A DNA stretch of 64,000 nt from Macrotrachela quadricornifera (GCA_022393335.1 JAJEKB010011900.1:17328-81327), one strand, 5' to 3'; shown: positions 24,204 through 36,854, counted from the stretch's first letter. Notes: generated by a model not told the origin, from the letters alone. Translations and numbers: made by a program.

Positions 24204-24995
24204 GGGTAAACTACGTTTCGTACCACCTATTACGAACGTCTGACAGCATGACCGGGTGTTCAGAATCGAAAATTTTTTTTGACGATTTTTCATAGGAGTT
24301 CGTAAAAGTAACTTTTTTTAGACATTTATACCGGGAGTTCGGAAATGAGTTTTATTTTTGAAGAGTATTACGGATGTTCGAAAATACTGTTTTACAGAAG
24401 ATCGTAATAGAAAAAGTAAAATACGTCTGGCGGACCGATTCAAAGTTTAGAATAGAATATTTTTTGCTGTGTCTGATGTAGTCCTGGAGATCGTAACGAC
24501 CAACATTGGATGACGCCTGTAGTATAAATTAAGAATGACAGGAAGTTCGTAAATAAATATACCAGGAGATCGTTACGAACATAATCACTTTTTTTTCGAT
24601 TTTTCTTATCGACTATGATAATCTGAAGACCGGCATATTACTTCAAATTTTCGTGACAATGCGTAGACTTTCACTTATTCCCGAACATCTTGTTGTTTTC
24701 ATTCTGATCACCCCGTAATTTCGTTACGACCTTCCTGTATTGATCGGTACGGACTCCTGCACTTCCTCATTCCAATCTTCAATCAAAGTTTCTGTTCGAT
24801 CTTTAAGGAGTGGTGGTAAGTGTTACTCACGATCTTCCGGACATATTTTATTACGGACATCCTGTTTCTTTAATTAAATTTTGTCATTTCGACATCCTTG
24901 ACGAAAATTTTGAATAATTTTTTTGCTGGAAGTTCGTAACAGACACCTGCTACAGGAGTTCGGAATGACGAGGTGGTACGAAACGTAGTTTTCCC
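24204..24995. mobile_element. 792-bp non-autonomous DNA element with 8-bp target duplication
   Basis: Terminal inverted repeat GGGTAAACTACGTTTCGTAC on the left and its near-perfect inverse GTACGAAACGTAGTTTTCCC on the right. It is flanked by AAATAAAT at 24196-24203 and 24996-25003. The interior is filled with short motifs of the type GGAGTTCGTAA and GGAGATCGTAACGA on both strands, a pattern like subterminal transposase-binding repeats. An 8-bp duplication fits hAT-, P- or Merlin-type elements. No transposase is encoded. Confidence 0.85.
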
Positions 24996-25003
24996 AAATA
25001 AAT

Positions 25004-26079
25004 CTTTGTTAGACATTTGACGTAAAAAGGATCTATTCATTAAAGGACTTCTGAATCCTAATATGCTGTTATTTGCTTGTTGTCATTTCGAATTCTTGTT
25101 CACTTAGTTCTGAAGATCATGCGTGTTTTTTTTGTATCAGGAGATCGTAACGAGCAAAAGTTGGGGCGAAATGTTGTATTTCTGTTTTCTTGACTGAGAG
25201 GAGAGTCATATGAAAAACATAGTTCTATGTGTGCGTGCTTACTCAGGGTACAAGGTCAGGCTAAAGTAATTTAGCTGAAATCAATGAGAACGTTACGTTT
25301 TGTCTCAGTTTTTCGTTATGAACTCCTGTTGAACTATAATCCAGGCGACTCATGTCAGTACTCTATCTATGCATGAGAAAAGTCAAAAAATGTTATCTAT
25401 GATGAGAATATCGTGAGTGCTTGATATTTTTCGTATTTAAGATTGATAGTTTTGGTTTTAGAAATCATGAAATGTGGGAGATTGGTTCACACTGAGGTGG
25501 CTACCCCTAGTCGACCATTTCTCTATCAATGATTCTTGAAATAGATAGAATGAATTCAGTCGAGGGCTAAGCGAGTCACCTCTAACGAGCGTTACTTGTT
25601 GTATAATGCACTTGTGCTATTTGAGGTAGAAAATCAATGTAAAATAATAATGAAAAGATCTGCTTCTTTTTTCTTATCAACTCCTTGCTGATTATAACAT
25701 TAAATATTAAGCTTGAAGATAAAAACAAATGATAAAATGTTATTAGTGCATTGATTATACAACAAAGAGTACGAAAGTTTGATAAGTTCGATTGTAATTT
25801 GGAGGATTTGTGAATAAAGAGAACACGAGTAACTTAATCATAAGAATCAACTAGATCTCATTTCTGAAGAGTAAAAATAGATTAAAAAATAGAACATGTT
25901 GGAGATAATTGATCTTGTAACCATTTGATTCATATATCAATCTCACTTTGATGCTAATCAGATTGAGACGAAGTTGTCATAGGAAATTCACATTGTATAT
26001 TCAATATGATAAAGAATAATTTTTTGACTTCTAATTTTAATTAGAAATGTTCTACATTACATAGCTGGTAATGAATGAA
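25004..26079. other. Noncoding stretch
   Basis: Unassigned. It may hold the decayed 3' end of the F-box pseudogene to its right. Confidence 0.35.
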
Positions 26080-26995
26080 CGAAAGTTTGGCACCTCTTAC
26101 TGAAGAAATAACTATAATCTGTACCTCGATCTAGTCATAAATGTAGCTAAAGGAAAGTCTTTAAAAATATGGAAGCAACCTTTCTTGAGAACATGTTGAA
26201 CTTATTTAAATGAGTATCAACGATTCCATAGGGAATATTATCAAGAAGAATGTCTTTATAGTCTTTTAGAGATTTATGATAATAACGAATAAATCATTGT
26301 TGTTTTTCAAATCAAAATTGAATGCGAAATGAGTTGATCAACTGATTAATATGTTGCTTATTGTTTTCTTTATAAAAAAAGTTGAATATGGATTCTAAAA
26401 CGAAATATTTTCAATTTGGATAAATGATTGTCTAGAATATCCGCTGATTGATATTCATTATAGTTACTACCAGATAAATTAATTTTCAAATCAGTTAAAC
26501 TAGGCCCAAGGATCATACATCAGAAAGTTTTAATACTGTTTTCAATAGAACACATGACAATTATGGTAGGTTTATTATGGATTATGTTGAATAGAACATG
26601 AAGACGCTAAAGATGAGATAGATGTTTAAGTATACTGTTTATTTCATTTAAACCTCATGATTAACATGAAATTGAGCAATATTCGAGAGATAACGAAATC
26701 ATTGTCGATGTCTTAAACGTCATTTACAATCAATGTAACATAATGAAAGAGATCGTAAATAGAGATATTGGTTGAATTGTAGGATATAAGAATAGAAAAA
26801 GTCACTGTAGACGACAAAAATTGTCAAGTTGATGTTGAAATATAGCGAAGAAATTAATGCCGTAACTTCGAAAATGAGTGACGAGAAGAGTATTGAAGCG
26901 ACGTTTAAGATCACCACATGCTTAAGAAAGATAAATCGCATCAAGAAATTTGAATAGCTCAAGCAATAATTCATTGACCAATTCTTTCAACATCA
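26080..26995 (-). pseudogene. Decayed F-box protein gene
   Basis: Minus-strand reading starts LVNELLLELFKFLDAIYLS, then a stop, then RRFNTLLVTHFRSYGINFFA, a pattern matching bdelloid F-box proteins (LPNEILLELFKY... RFNxLLxxHFRxY). Further down, other frames give DLKINLSGSNYNEYQSADIL, NHLSKLKIFRFRIHIQ, then TTMIYSLLS and a block resembling DYKDILLDNIPYGIVDTHLN in a shifted frame. Many stops and frame changes make it dead. The distance from the intact F-box gene at 27.5 kb is about 500 bp, so it is probably an old tandem relative. Confidence 0.7.
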
Positions 26996-27501
26996 TTTTC
27001 TTCCTTTTGAATATCTTAATTATGTGTCCTATTGATCGAGATTCTAAAATCTTACTGTCAAATAAGCACGACTGAAAACATAGACTATTATTAAAAGGAC
27101 AAAAAAATATTTAAATTATATTTTTAAAATATGTTTCAAACCTCCTGTAAACATCAAACATAAAAATGACGTCTTTAAACGCGATATTATGAAAAAACAT
27201 GTTTTCAGTAAATTACGCAGATTCTTCTCCTATGCAAAACAAAATTAAAAAAATATATACATGTACGGTTATTAATTGTTAATAGAACGTTCCAAAGATA
27301 TTGGAAGCTCAATAAAAGTGCTTGAGAAGAAAGGCTATGTATGCTTTTAATAAAACCATTTAAGTATAATCCAACAATTTTAATGTATCGAATTATATAA
27401 CTGGAAAAGAAGAATATAAAAAGTAGCTTACATAAGTAGTAATTTATTGATTTAGAAAAATATATTGCAAGAAAGAGAGTAGTAAAATTATGACAAGAAT
27501 T

Positions 27502-29373
27502 TTAAATGTTACAAATAATAGCTTTTGGAAACATTTGTGCAAAGAGATTAAAAATTTCTGGCTTTGTTTGGTCATCATGCGAATCAAAAGACCAATTAAT
27601 AATTACTCGTTCAATACGATTTGAAATAATTTTTAAACATGGATTAATCGTAAACAATGTGTTCAGTTCTTCTCCTAGTTGTATTTTATGAGCATTATTC
27701 ATTCCTGGCAATTGAAATTCTCGAATATTGGGTGTTAATAATAGCCAAATAATCAGTGTCGTTCCATCTAATTCGTTCCAATTTGATTTACTCGTCTTAA
27801 AATTTATTATACTAGGTAAATATGGAGTCATTACTGTTGTATTTGTTAGCTAAAATATAAAGAAAAAAGTCATGTATATGAAAGCACAAACAAAACTGGT
27901 TACTAACTAGTTCGTAAAGTGCACGTGGATCCTTGAATTTCCAATATTCAAATTCTAGATATTCGACACGAGATGGAAAAACTTGACTAATTAAATGTAA
28001 AAAATCGAGAAGTATAGGTCGTTGATTGCTATTGTTAATAAAGATTGAAGTCACACGGGTAAAGTAAATTTGTGTTGAGCCAAAATGTCCTTTATTCAAT
28101 GGCCACATAGTTAGATCAGTGGGCAAAGTTAACGAATGTATCAAAGATGAACAGGGCATCGAAGCAATGACTCGATAGTTACGATTGCCATGATAAACAA
28201 AGACTGGCGGTCGACGATCATCAAGCCACCAAGCACTTTGAAATTGACGTAATTGTTCGATCATATCGACCTCTTCACGATCATAATATTCAATATGAAA
28301 AGCAAGTTTCTTAAGTTTCTTACAAGCATAAAATAATTTCTCTAAAGTTTGTCCATTAAATCCATAAATATCGTTAGCAATGAGTGTAAGATGTTGAAGA
28401 GATGAACGACAAGCAAGAATTAGTCGTTTAATAAAATTAAAACTTATATTACGATTGAATGTTTCAATATGTAAATTTGTTATTAAATTCATTCTTGGAA
28501 AAAAACTCTTAATTGATGTTTGATAAGATTCTTTTTGTATGAACGGTGGACATCTAATTTGAAGATGTGTCAATTTGGGTGCATATTTACATAAATAGAT
28601 CGCAGCGCTTAAATTTAAATCACGTATTAATAAATATTCGATAGCTGGACATGATAGACTATATGTATTCGTTGTTTTTGATCGTGTACGCTTGTTTCTA
28701 TGAGTAGTAAGTGTTGAGCTAGAAAAATTACCAAATGTAGAACAACTTGAAACGTCCGGTGTCCAAGCATCACAATTTTTAAGAAGATTCAAACATGAAA
28801 TAATAGCATCGAACGCATAATCATGTTTAACATTTAATTTAATGATAAAATTGTATTTATTATTGAGGATTATACGTTGAAGATTTTGATATGAATATAT
28901 ACATGAAAAGACGTAAGGTACCGAATTGATATCAAGACTCATGACTTCAATATCATTCTCGATACAAGTTAAATATTTTATGAACCAATTACTGTGTGTT
29001 TTTTTTGGAATTTTGAGATGACGAAGACATTTCAGGACGATAGAATTGAAACGCAAGTTAAGACCAAAAAAAGCCTCTAATATGTCAAGTTGATTCATAT
29101 ACGAAAAAATAAGGATAAAAAGTTCATTTGGCAATGTTTCAAGATTACTTCTAAATAGAATATTATCAATATCAAATAGTAACCAAATTATTCGTCTTAC
29201 TTTAGGCTTAGGTTAATAGCAGCTGTCTGTTCATGATCAATATTTGTGTCAAGTGAAAGAGTAGAATTTTTTTTGCAAACATTTTCCTGTAGGATATTAT
29301 CAATATCTAAATTGGTTTTATATCGTTTGAATCGATAGTTAAGATTGCAGTTGGTATGATCATCCATTTTCAT
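27502..29373 (-). CDS. F-box protein, three exons, 587 aa
   Basis: Probable substrate adaptor of an SCF ubiquitin ligase; the substrate is unknown. Exons are 29201-29373, 27908-29150 and 27502-27849, giving 588 codons including TAA. Intron 1 (29151-29200, 50 nt) is GTAAGA...TTTAG and joins AINLSLK to SNLETLPNELF. Intron 2 (27850-27907, 58 nt) is GTTAGT...TTTAG and joins RALYEL to LTNTTVMTPYLP. The F-box itself is at residues about 60-100 (LETLPNELFILIFSYMNQ, then LDILEAFFGLNLRFNSIV). The rest is a long leucine-rich region of the irregular F-box/LRR kind (for example LTHLQIRCPPF, LKKLAFHIEYYDREEV). I start at ATG 29371-29373; a nearby in-frame ATG (KMDD) is also possible. No lesion was seen. 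It lies beside a decayed relative on the same strand. Confidence 0.82.
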
Positions 29374-29895
29374 TTGTTTGCTTACCGCATCGTTAATTTC
29401 TAATAGCAAAGAGCAAATATATTTTAAAAATTTGACATATTAAAATACTTGATCTCTTTAGAGTATTATTGTTCGCGTTTTTCATTAATTGATCAGTCAT
29501 TAAACAAAATGAGTAAAAATCTGAAAAAAAAATTCAAGTTTATATATTTCAATAATGATAGCACTCCTGTAAATTATTATTATTATTGTTCAGAGCAGAC
29601 AATACTCTATTACTGCTTGATTCTCTCAATTATTTTTTTTTCTCACAAAAATTTCGTATATAATAACGCTTCTTCATGTTGATAAAGTTTTTCAAAATTT
29701 TCATCTATAATATATTCACTGCGAATTTTGATGCATGTTTTAAAAATATAAAGAAAGGTTATTTTTTTATGATGAATGACTCAATTAAGAAATTTTCAAT
29801 ATTGAAGCGACTACCTTCTATGACGTATTTTATTTGCAACGTTTTCTCTATAAAAAATATACTATTAGACTTACTTGCAAAACGTGTGCGATTTC

Positions 29896-29926
<31 letters not shown>

Positions 29927-31422
29927 GTGTATGAATCATTTCGAGCAAGTCTCGTGTTGGTATAGATGCGAACGCAAAATTAATTTATTCTTCCGAGTAG
30001 TCGTAGCTTTTCGCTATTGACAGCAATTTTTCTTTTCATTCCTTTCGACCCACGTTCTTTAGGAGAATGTGAAAAAAAGCAGATATGACTCATAACATTA
30101 CAATAACAAAAATATGATGCTTTTTATTTTGTCTTGTAGTATTTTTATTTTATTTTATTAGATGGTCCATGATGAACGATATTTTCTTTGTCGAATTCTT
30201 ATTATTCTAGAACATTAGAATATTTTGATGTAGATGGATTCAAGGAATAACTGTTATTTTTTAGAGAAAGAATTTCAAATGAAATGAGATTATTTCCATT
30301 TTTTTGTAGAAATTGTCCTACCTTTCTACCAAGCTATATCTATATCTAATTTGTAGAACTCTTTGCTCGACATAAGTCGTCAAGGTTATCATCATCATCT
30401 ACTTTAGTCACAATTGAGAATAAAAAATAATTCTCTGGTATTCGATGTCAATTATTATATGAAGAAATAACTATGAAAAAGTAAATACAGTTAAGAATGA
30501 ATGAACCATGGATAACCAAACAATACACAGAAACAACGTCTAACAACCGTTAAAAATGATAATTATCATATTTTCGTATAAAATATTCTCTACAGGCCCA
30601 ACAGTAGAAAAAACACTTATTAGAAACTAAATAAAACTTATAATGCTTCAAATTAATAGAAAAATCGAATGGTTAATATTATTTTGAATAGCATTTTATT
30701 TTCAGATGAATACTGACAAAAATATAAGGTTAATAGGATATCGAGACTGAAAAGAAATCTTACCTTATTTCTTCAATATCAAAAAAATTCATAGAAATTC
30801 GGATTATACGAATCATAAAATTACAAGTAATTTTTAATTTCGAGGATGGTGTCGTAGCGTAAATATGTTCCCCATCGCAGATATAACTTCTGAATTTCGA
30901 CCATTAATCGCAAATCGACTACTCTGACAAATATCGGCGTTTTTGCTTCCCGTGCTACGAGTAATCGACAGTTGTCAAGAGCAGTCAGTTGACTATCCAG
31001 CATGGAGGCTTGTGAGGCTTGAGTCTCACTTGTTTTTCAGTCCTTGAGGCTCAGCCTTACTTATTTTCGGATTGAATATTATCTTTTATTACTAGAATTT
31101 GTTATGTTCGGCATCTAACATAACTAGATACATGTTCTGACATATCTATCTGATAATGTGATTCACCTATTTTTTATATATTTTTCTTTTCGATATTCTT
31201 CTATCGCAAAGATGTCACACACAACTTATATATATCATGTATTTTTTTTCTTTTCTTTTACTTGGATATTTTCCTTCTCTGTATGTTGTTTAAGTAGTTT
31301 TCCTCTTTTCTTACATGTTTTCCTGTTCGTATGTTTAGTTTTTCTCTATATCGTCTATATATGTTTTATTCTCAGAACGTTTGGTTTTTTCCTAGCACGT
31401 ATGCACACACACGCACATATAT
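29374..31422. other. Noncoding stretch with an AT microsatellite
   Basis: Mostly unassigned AT-rich DNA. A dinucleotide run of about 11 AT units lies at about 29903-29925. A small minus-strand ORF (30821-31003, 60 codons with a true ATG, containing AKTPIFVRVVDLRLMVEIQK) has non-random composition but no partner exons and no recognised family. Confidence 0.4.
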
Positions 31423-31983
31423 GGGCATGACCAGTCGTGTTGGTACTCCAAGATATAAGATAGGAAATAATATTATTTCAGAGACATGTATATAATGAAT
31501 TTTATACCAAATGAAAGCCAATCAAAAATGGGATTTATTGGTACTAAATAGTAAGGGTTTTATAAACTTTATAATGCTGAAGTAAAAAATTTTTGAAAAA
31601 AAACTAACTTCTTTTCATTATTTCTATTACCTTACATGTTTCAAAATATATTCAATGGATACAACATGGAAAGCTGAATTAAATAAGTGTATTTTATAAC
31701 ATGGATGGTAGTAAAAATAATAAAAAGAGCTAATTTTATGCGAAAATCAAGTGTCTTTTTTTATATAGAAAATATAAGTTTTTTAACATTTTTTAATATA
31801 TAGAATTTTTCAAAATTTTTTAGTTCGACATTATCAAGTTTACAAAACCTTTACTATTTACTACCAATAAAACCCTATTTTTGACGGGCTTTCTTTTGGT
31901 ATAAAATTCATTATATACACATCCCTGAAATAATATTATTTCCTATTCTATATCTTGGAGTACCAACACGACTGGCCATGCCC
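31423..31983. mobile_element. 561-bp MITE, ATATAT flanks
   Basis: Near-perfect inverted arms of about 150 bp: left GGGCATGACCAGTCGTGTTG, right CAACACGACTGGCCATGCCC. Both arms continue through CCAAGATATA and ATAATATTATTTC. The element is flanked by ATATAT at 31417-31422 and 31984-31989, in an AT-rich context that leaves the exact duplication uncertain. No coding capacity. Confidence 0.85.
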
Positions 31984-32549
31984 ATATATAGAGAAAAGAC
32001 AGATTCCATTGATCTGAAAAGTGTCTGTTCAACCTTTACATCGAAGAACGAACAGAGAAAGTTATCTTTTGATACCTTCTGATTCGTTTTGTTTTCACAA
32101 TGACCGTTACAGTTTTTACTGAGGTCTAATAAAAAGAAGAATTATATTTTGTTTCATCGTTTTATAAAAGTCCATCGTACAAAAAAAATATTATGGACCT
32201 CGCTTATGTTAATGACGCTCCGCCACCACTGCTGTGAAGTTACAGTATTGAGATTTAAAATGATTCAAATACCTATGCAATGATTTTGTATGAATTAAGG
32301 AAGAGGCACATTTCAGGTGAAACTAATTTGTTTTTGACAACACTTTTAATCGAAGCTAGTTGTATTTTCTTAAAAAAAAAGAACTATTCTTTAAAAAACT
32401 CTTCTATAATGAGAATAACTAACATGATAATTTCCTCAATACTTACGTCTTTTGTGCAAATACATTTATTTTATTTGGAAAGTTGACTACTGTCGAATTG
32501 ATACAGCATAGCGACTTCGTCTTAGCATCTTTGATATAGCTACTGAAAT

Positions 32550-34150
32550 GAAATGTTGTAATTAGATCTCTTCGACAAACAGGAAAACCAAAAGATCCCT
32601 GAACCTATAATGATCCCATACTGCCTTTATCTTGATTTTTGATCATAGCATTCTTCATATCATTAACAAGTTCACCAGTGACACTTGTCTAACTGGAAAG
32701 AAGTTGTTCGGAATCTATTTGACGCTCGTTGAAGACGATACTACGGATACGTAAGCTCTGCTTGCATACAAATAGACCAACTCCACTTCAACACCAATAC
32801 CACAAAGAACATCAAACATATCGCCTGCTTTTTCTTCTTCTAAGAAAAATAGTTCAAAATGCGTCGAACTCATTAAAATACATAGTTGTTCTATTAATCA
32901 TGTTTAAGTCTTTTCGATCTTACAATATCTGCAGAATCCAAGATATTCACATCATGTCTAAGAAGAAACATAAACTCTTTAAATATTTTTATACCATACG
33001 ATCAAGTTTATTAAAGTGTACAAGAATATGAGCATCAATAAATTAAAAATTGTACATACATATGTTTTATTTTATATGAATAACTCCAATTTATAGAAGG
33101 AGAGCGAAACTTCTGAAATACACTGTAATTTCATGGTAGATATTCACAAAAATGCTTAACATTCTACTGCAGCACTTCTTTAAAGCAGAATCAATTGATG
33201 TTTACTACCTTTAAGAATTTTTTCGAGGGCTGCTAAATAGCCTGGTGGTCTCTATTCATTGTTTACTACTCATTCTATTCCAGAGAGAATGTCACAAGGA
33301 AAATGGCTTTAACTACTAGAATTTACCGATAATATGACCAACACCAAGTGTACCTTCGGCAACTGATATAGCAATATCAAACTAATAAATAAAAAATTCT
33401 TTTTGTATTTTTCATGCTTTTGCAATATCGCCATTGACTAGCTTGTTAGAGGACTTTATTGGAGCAGCTATGGGACATTTAGAAAAAAAAACTTTCTTTG
33501 TGTATCCAATGCATCTTGTGGATCACCAAACATGAATTGAAAACATGATTTGGCTTGAGGGATAATTGGAAGAACATCGAATAGATTAGTCTCAGTATCA
33601 CTAAAGAAAAGCATTACGCGTAGTGATAATGTTGTCTTGAGCACTGAGACATTATGCCGAATGTCAAGAGGAAAATCAGCTTAGCAAGCGTTAAGAAGAA
33701 ATGTGACAATGCTTTCTCCTCATAAAATCTGCAATAATCTACTTTATAACTACAACCTACAATCCAGTAAGTACAATTAGTTCATAATTCATTTATTTTT
33801 ACTTGTTTTCGAATGTCGATCAAAAGTCGCACACAGTTCTCATTCAAGAATTCACGAAAGTACACACCTGTTTGGATCATTTACTCATACAGACGCATTC
33901 ACAGCTTACCCTTCAGTGTCAGATCCAAGCATCTCAACAAATTTGGAGACTACATTTGCTAGAAATATCTCCATTGAAACTGCCAATACTGTATCAAAAA
34001 TATCAACTATGCAGAGTGCAGATCCTCCCAGCGTAGACAAAAGACCCCTTTCCATTTTGAGTATAAAATATTGGGAAGTCGACTTTAGTAACTATTCTTC
34101 TCCATGTAGTTCACTGACGAGTGTCATGTTATTATCATACCAGACAGAGC
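32550..34150 (-). pseudogene. Heavily decayed gene of unknown family
   Basis: Minus-strand frames give protein-like pieces broken by stops and frame changes: VDIFDTVLAVSMEIFLANVV (near 33.95-34.0 kb), RQTFRHNVSVLKTTLSLRVM and FGDPQDALDTQRKFF (33.48-33.67 kb), FLEEEKAGDMFDVLCGIGVE (about 32.75-32.87 kb), IRSIVFNERQIDSEQLLS, and GELVNDMKNAMIKNQDKGSM (about 32.6-32.7 kb). The order is co-linear on one strand, so they are probably one former gene. I cannot name the family. Plus-strand open frames at 32729-33031 and 33803-34155 are shadows. Confidence 0.45.
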
Positions 34151-34159
34151 TATGACGAC

Positions 34160-35732
34160 TGTTACAGTCACTATTCGGATAGTCTATAAATAAAAAGATA
34201 TTTGAAAGGAAATGAAGAATTATTTCTCAGTTGAGATGTTTGGTGCTGCCGAAATAAGTAGTGGTAAAAGAAAAGAGTTATTGATAAATACATACTTTAC
34301 GTATTCTTTGTATGCAAAAACATACATCTCGTGGCTGTTATGTGAGAGATTGTTGACTTTCCTTTTTTTATGGTTTTTTTCCAACCTGCAATCTTGTTTT
34401 GCGTATGAGTCAGTAGCTATGTACGATAAGAGCGATTTTATTAGTCTAAAAGTTTTGTTTGAGAATCATTATACGCATGTCGGTTCGTTTTCTTTCTTTA
34501 AATATAACATGACATCATCTATACTTATCACTTTTCTTTCTATCTGTCTAGAATTATTCTCCTTAATGTGTTTTCGTGGTTTTTTCTCTTTATTTCTTTG
34601 CTTTGAAAGTAATGATTAAGGTACCTTCAATTTTACCCCTATCAAATTATTCAGCAGACCTTGTGAATAGAGAAATTATTCTTTTAGTAGCTGAAACATT
34701 TTTGTTTTTTCAAACATTTGAAAACAATGGCTGAACATAAAAATGTTGATATAAGAAATAATAGCGATAATATTCTACATTACAATTCTTCAATTTAAAA
34801 TATCCGAAAAAATTAATAAAAATCTTTTTTTTTAAATACCAAGTACAGAATACTGCTGAAAACTAAACTGCTAACATTACTCGTGAAAATGAACATTCGA
34901 TTGAACAATCTATTGGATATATTAGCTCCAGTCATTCGAAAAATAATCTATCATAGAGAACAAATAAATGAATAAGCGGAATACTTTTATCAAATTATCC
35001 GTACGTCAAAATAAATTATACATAAATACAAAATACTATATGTTGCGTTTTGTTACCATCAGATCAAAGAACAAAAAAAAATGCACACTGTTTCCTTTTT
35101 TATTTATTTTTAACTGAGAAAGATCATGATTCAGAATAATCACTTTATTCCATAGATTTCTCCCTTTCGTAATGATTGTATTATGTAGAAAATAAACTAT
35201 TGAAAAATTTCTATTATTTTCTTGATTTTGAGTGACATTTTTGATTTGATTCAATGTTTATGTTATTTCGATCTTTCATTTATAATTATTCATAAGTATG
35301 AAACTCGACCTCAAAAATATTTTTATCATAATATCTAAGCAGTATACCTTTATAAAAAGTATTCAAGTTCTTTCGATAGATTAGAATAAAATAAAAACAT
35401 GATCTTTGTAAATTAAAGTGAAGCTAGATAATGACCTCTTGCGGACAGTTATACAATATGCCTCTCTGATTATTCTTCTTTTTCTTTGTCTTTCATTGAT
35501 TACCTTCGAGAATGACTCACTAGTGTATATCTCTTCTTCTTGCTTTATTTTTCTTGTTATTACATATGTGGTTTGAAATGACATAGCAATCAAATTTTTT
35601 CTTTTTTTCGAAGAATATATGATGCTTGCAGAATATATAAGAGCTTGATTCCGTCTCGTATTAGTTTGAGAAGAACTGATTTTAACTTTATATTCCGATT
35701 TTTCTTAATGAAACGATATATTATTCTTTAAG
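34160..35732. other. Noncoding stretch upstream of the 373-aa gene
   Basis: Contains a 135-codon plus-strand ATG frame (34212-34619) that is Phe/Leu/Ser-rich and has no recognisable domain or neighbour evidence, so I do not call it. The last 100 bases before 35733 hold TATATAAGAGC (about 35634), a possible TATA element for the next gene. Confidence 0.35.
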
Positions 35733-36854
35733 ATGAATAATTGTTTTGATCAAACTTCTAATTCTAATTCTAATCAATTATCTTTTCATTGTTCAAGTGG
35801 TGAATTATTATGGGGTCAATTACATTGTATTTGTGAAGGTTATTTTAATCATCTTCATGATCGATATGATATTCCTCAATCTATACCTGAACCATTGGAA
35901 GGAGGAACAATATTACGACGGACGTATCAATATCGATGTCGAGCTGCTAAAGGTGATTGGCTAGCTAAATTATATCGTACTCGATTGACTTTGGAATCTG
36001 ATTTTTTTAATTCAGGTTATATTATTTATAATATTAATCATAATCCAATTGAAATATTACGACGTTGTGTTGCTGTTGGTAAATCTCTTCATCAATCCCA
36101 TAATGATCGTAGTATTATATATATTAATCGATATGATTGGTCTGGACATCATCATTATCAATTTGAAACTGAGATTAATCAATTATTAGGTATTGATAAT
36201 AGCAATTTTAATGATGATTATTCATTGAGAATGTTATTTGGTGGTTGTATTATGATTGTTGACTCGGATTCAGCTATGAGTATTATTCAACAATTGAAAT
36301 CTAATCCTATTGAACTTAATCAGTCTCATGAGAAAGTATTTATTGAAAACGGTAATGAATCGAATAATCGAGTTGGATTACATTTATCGATTCCTAATAC
36401 TGAATATGAATTTGCATGGCTAGTATTCAGTGGTGATCAGCCTAATTCAGAATTAATTGGAGTAGTCTATGATGGAAGTTACACTCTATTAGAAGGTCAA
36501 ATTATACTCGATCAAGAAGATGTAGTTAGTTGGAATGAATATGAATTAAAAAGACAAGAACAAGCTCGTATCGAAGCCGAACTCTGGAAGAAATTACAAT
36601 CTAAAGCTGAAGAACAAGACGATGCTGATATTCGTACAATAATGAATAATCGTGGTAATAAGATTATCGAACAATTAGCGAATGAATTTATTGCACAGAG
36701 ATTTAAATTTCCTAATAATACTGAAATAGTATTGAAATACTGTGGAGAGTATAACGATTTTCAATCAATTGTTGATACCATACAAAACAAATTAGCAGGC
36801 TGCACCAATAGTAATAATTTATCTCAACAATCTGCTGAAATTACAGAATCATAG
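35733..36854 (+). CDS. Hypothetical protein, 373 aa, intronless
   Basis: Intact ORF from ATG 35733 to TAG 36852-36854 with strongly A/T-ending codons, which supports real coding use in this AT-rich genome. The N-terminus is Asn/Ser-rich (MNNCFDQTSNSNSNQ). The middle, about residues 25-260, looks globular with several Trp, Tyr and Cys residues (GELLWGQLHCICEGYFNHLH, RYDWSGHHHYQFE, EYEFAWLVFSGDQPNSELIG). Residues about 268-315 form a charged helix, probably a coiled coil (YELKRQEQARIEAELWKKLQ). The C-terminus is Asn/Gln/Ser-rich. No signal peptide or membrane segment is seen. I do not recognise a family. The next gene (37874-38824) is convergent. Confidence 0.75.
   Translation: MNNCFDQTSNSNSNQLSFHCSSGELLWGQLHCICEGYFNHLHDRYDIPQSIPEPLEGGTILRRTYQYRCRAAKGDWLAKLYRTRLTLESDFFNSGYIIYNINHNPIEILRRCVAVGKSLHQSHNDRSIIYINRYDWSGHHHYQFETEINQLLGIDNSNFNDDYSLRMLFGGCIMIVDSDSAMSIIQQLKSNPIELNQSHEKVFIENGNESNNRVGLHLSIPNTEYEFAWLVFSGDQPNSELIGVVYDGSYTLLEGQIILDQEDVVSWNEYELKRQEQARIEAELWKKLQSKAEEQDDADIRTIMNNRGNKIIEQLANEFIAQRFKFPNNTEIVLKYCGEYNDFQSIVDTIQNKLAGCTNSNNLSQQSAEITES

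Noticed and set aside
24023..24226. Minus-strand ORF running into the 8-bp-TSD element, considered as a host exon split by the transposon
   Set aside because: Joining the flanks across one target copy puts a TAA in frame, so no split gene is supported.
34212..34619. 135-codon plus-strand ORF with true ATG
   Set aside because: Phe/Leu/Ser-rich, biased by local AT composition, with no domain, splice context or second copy. Not enough to call a gene.
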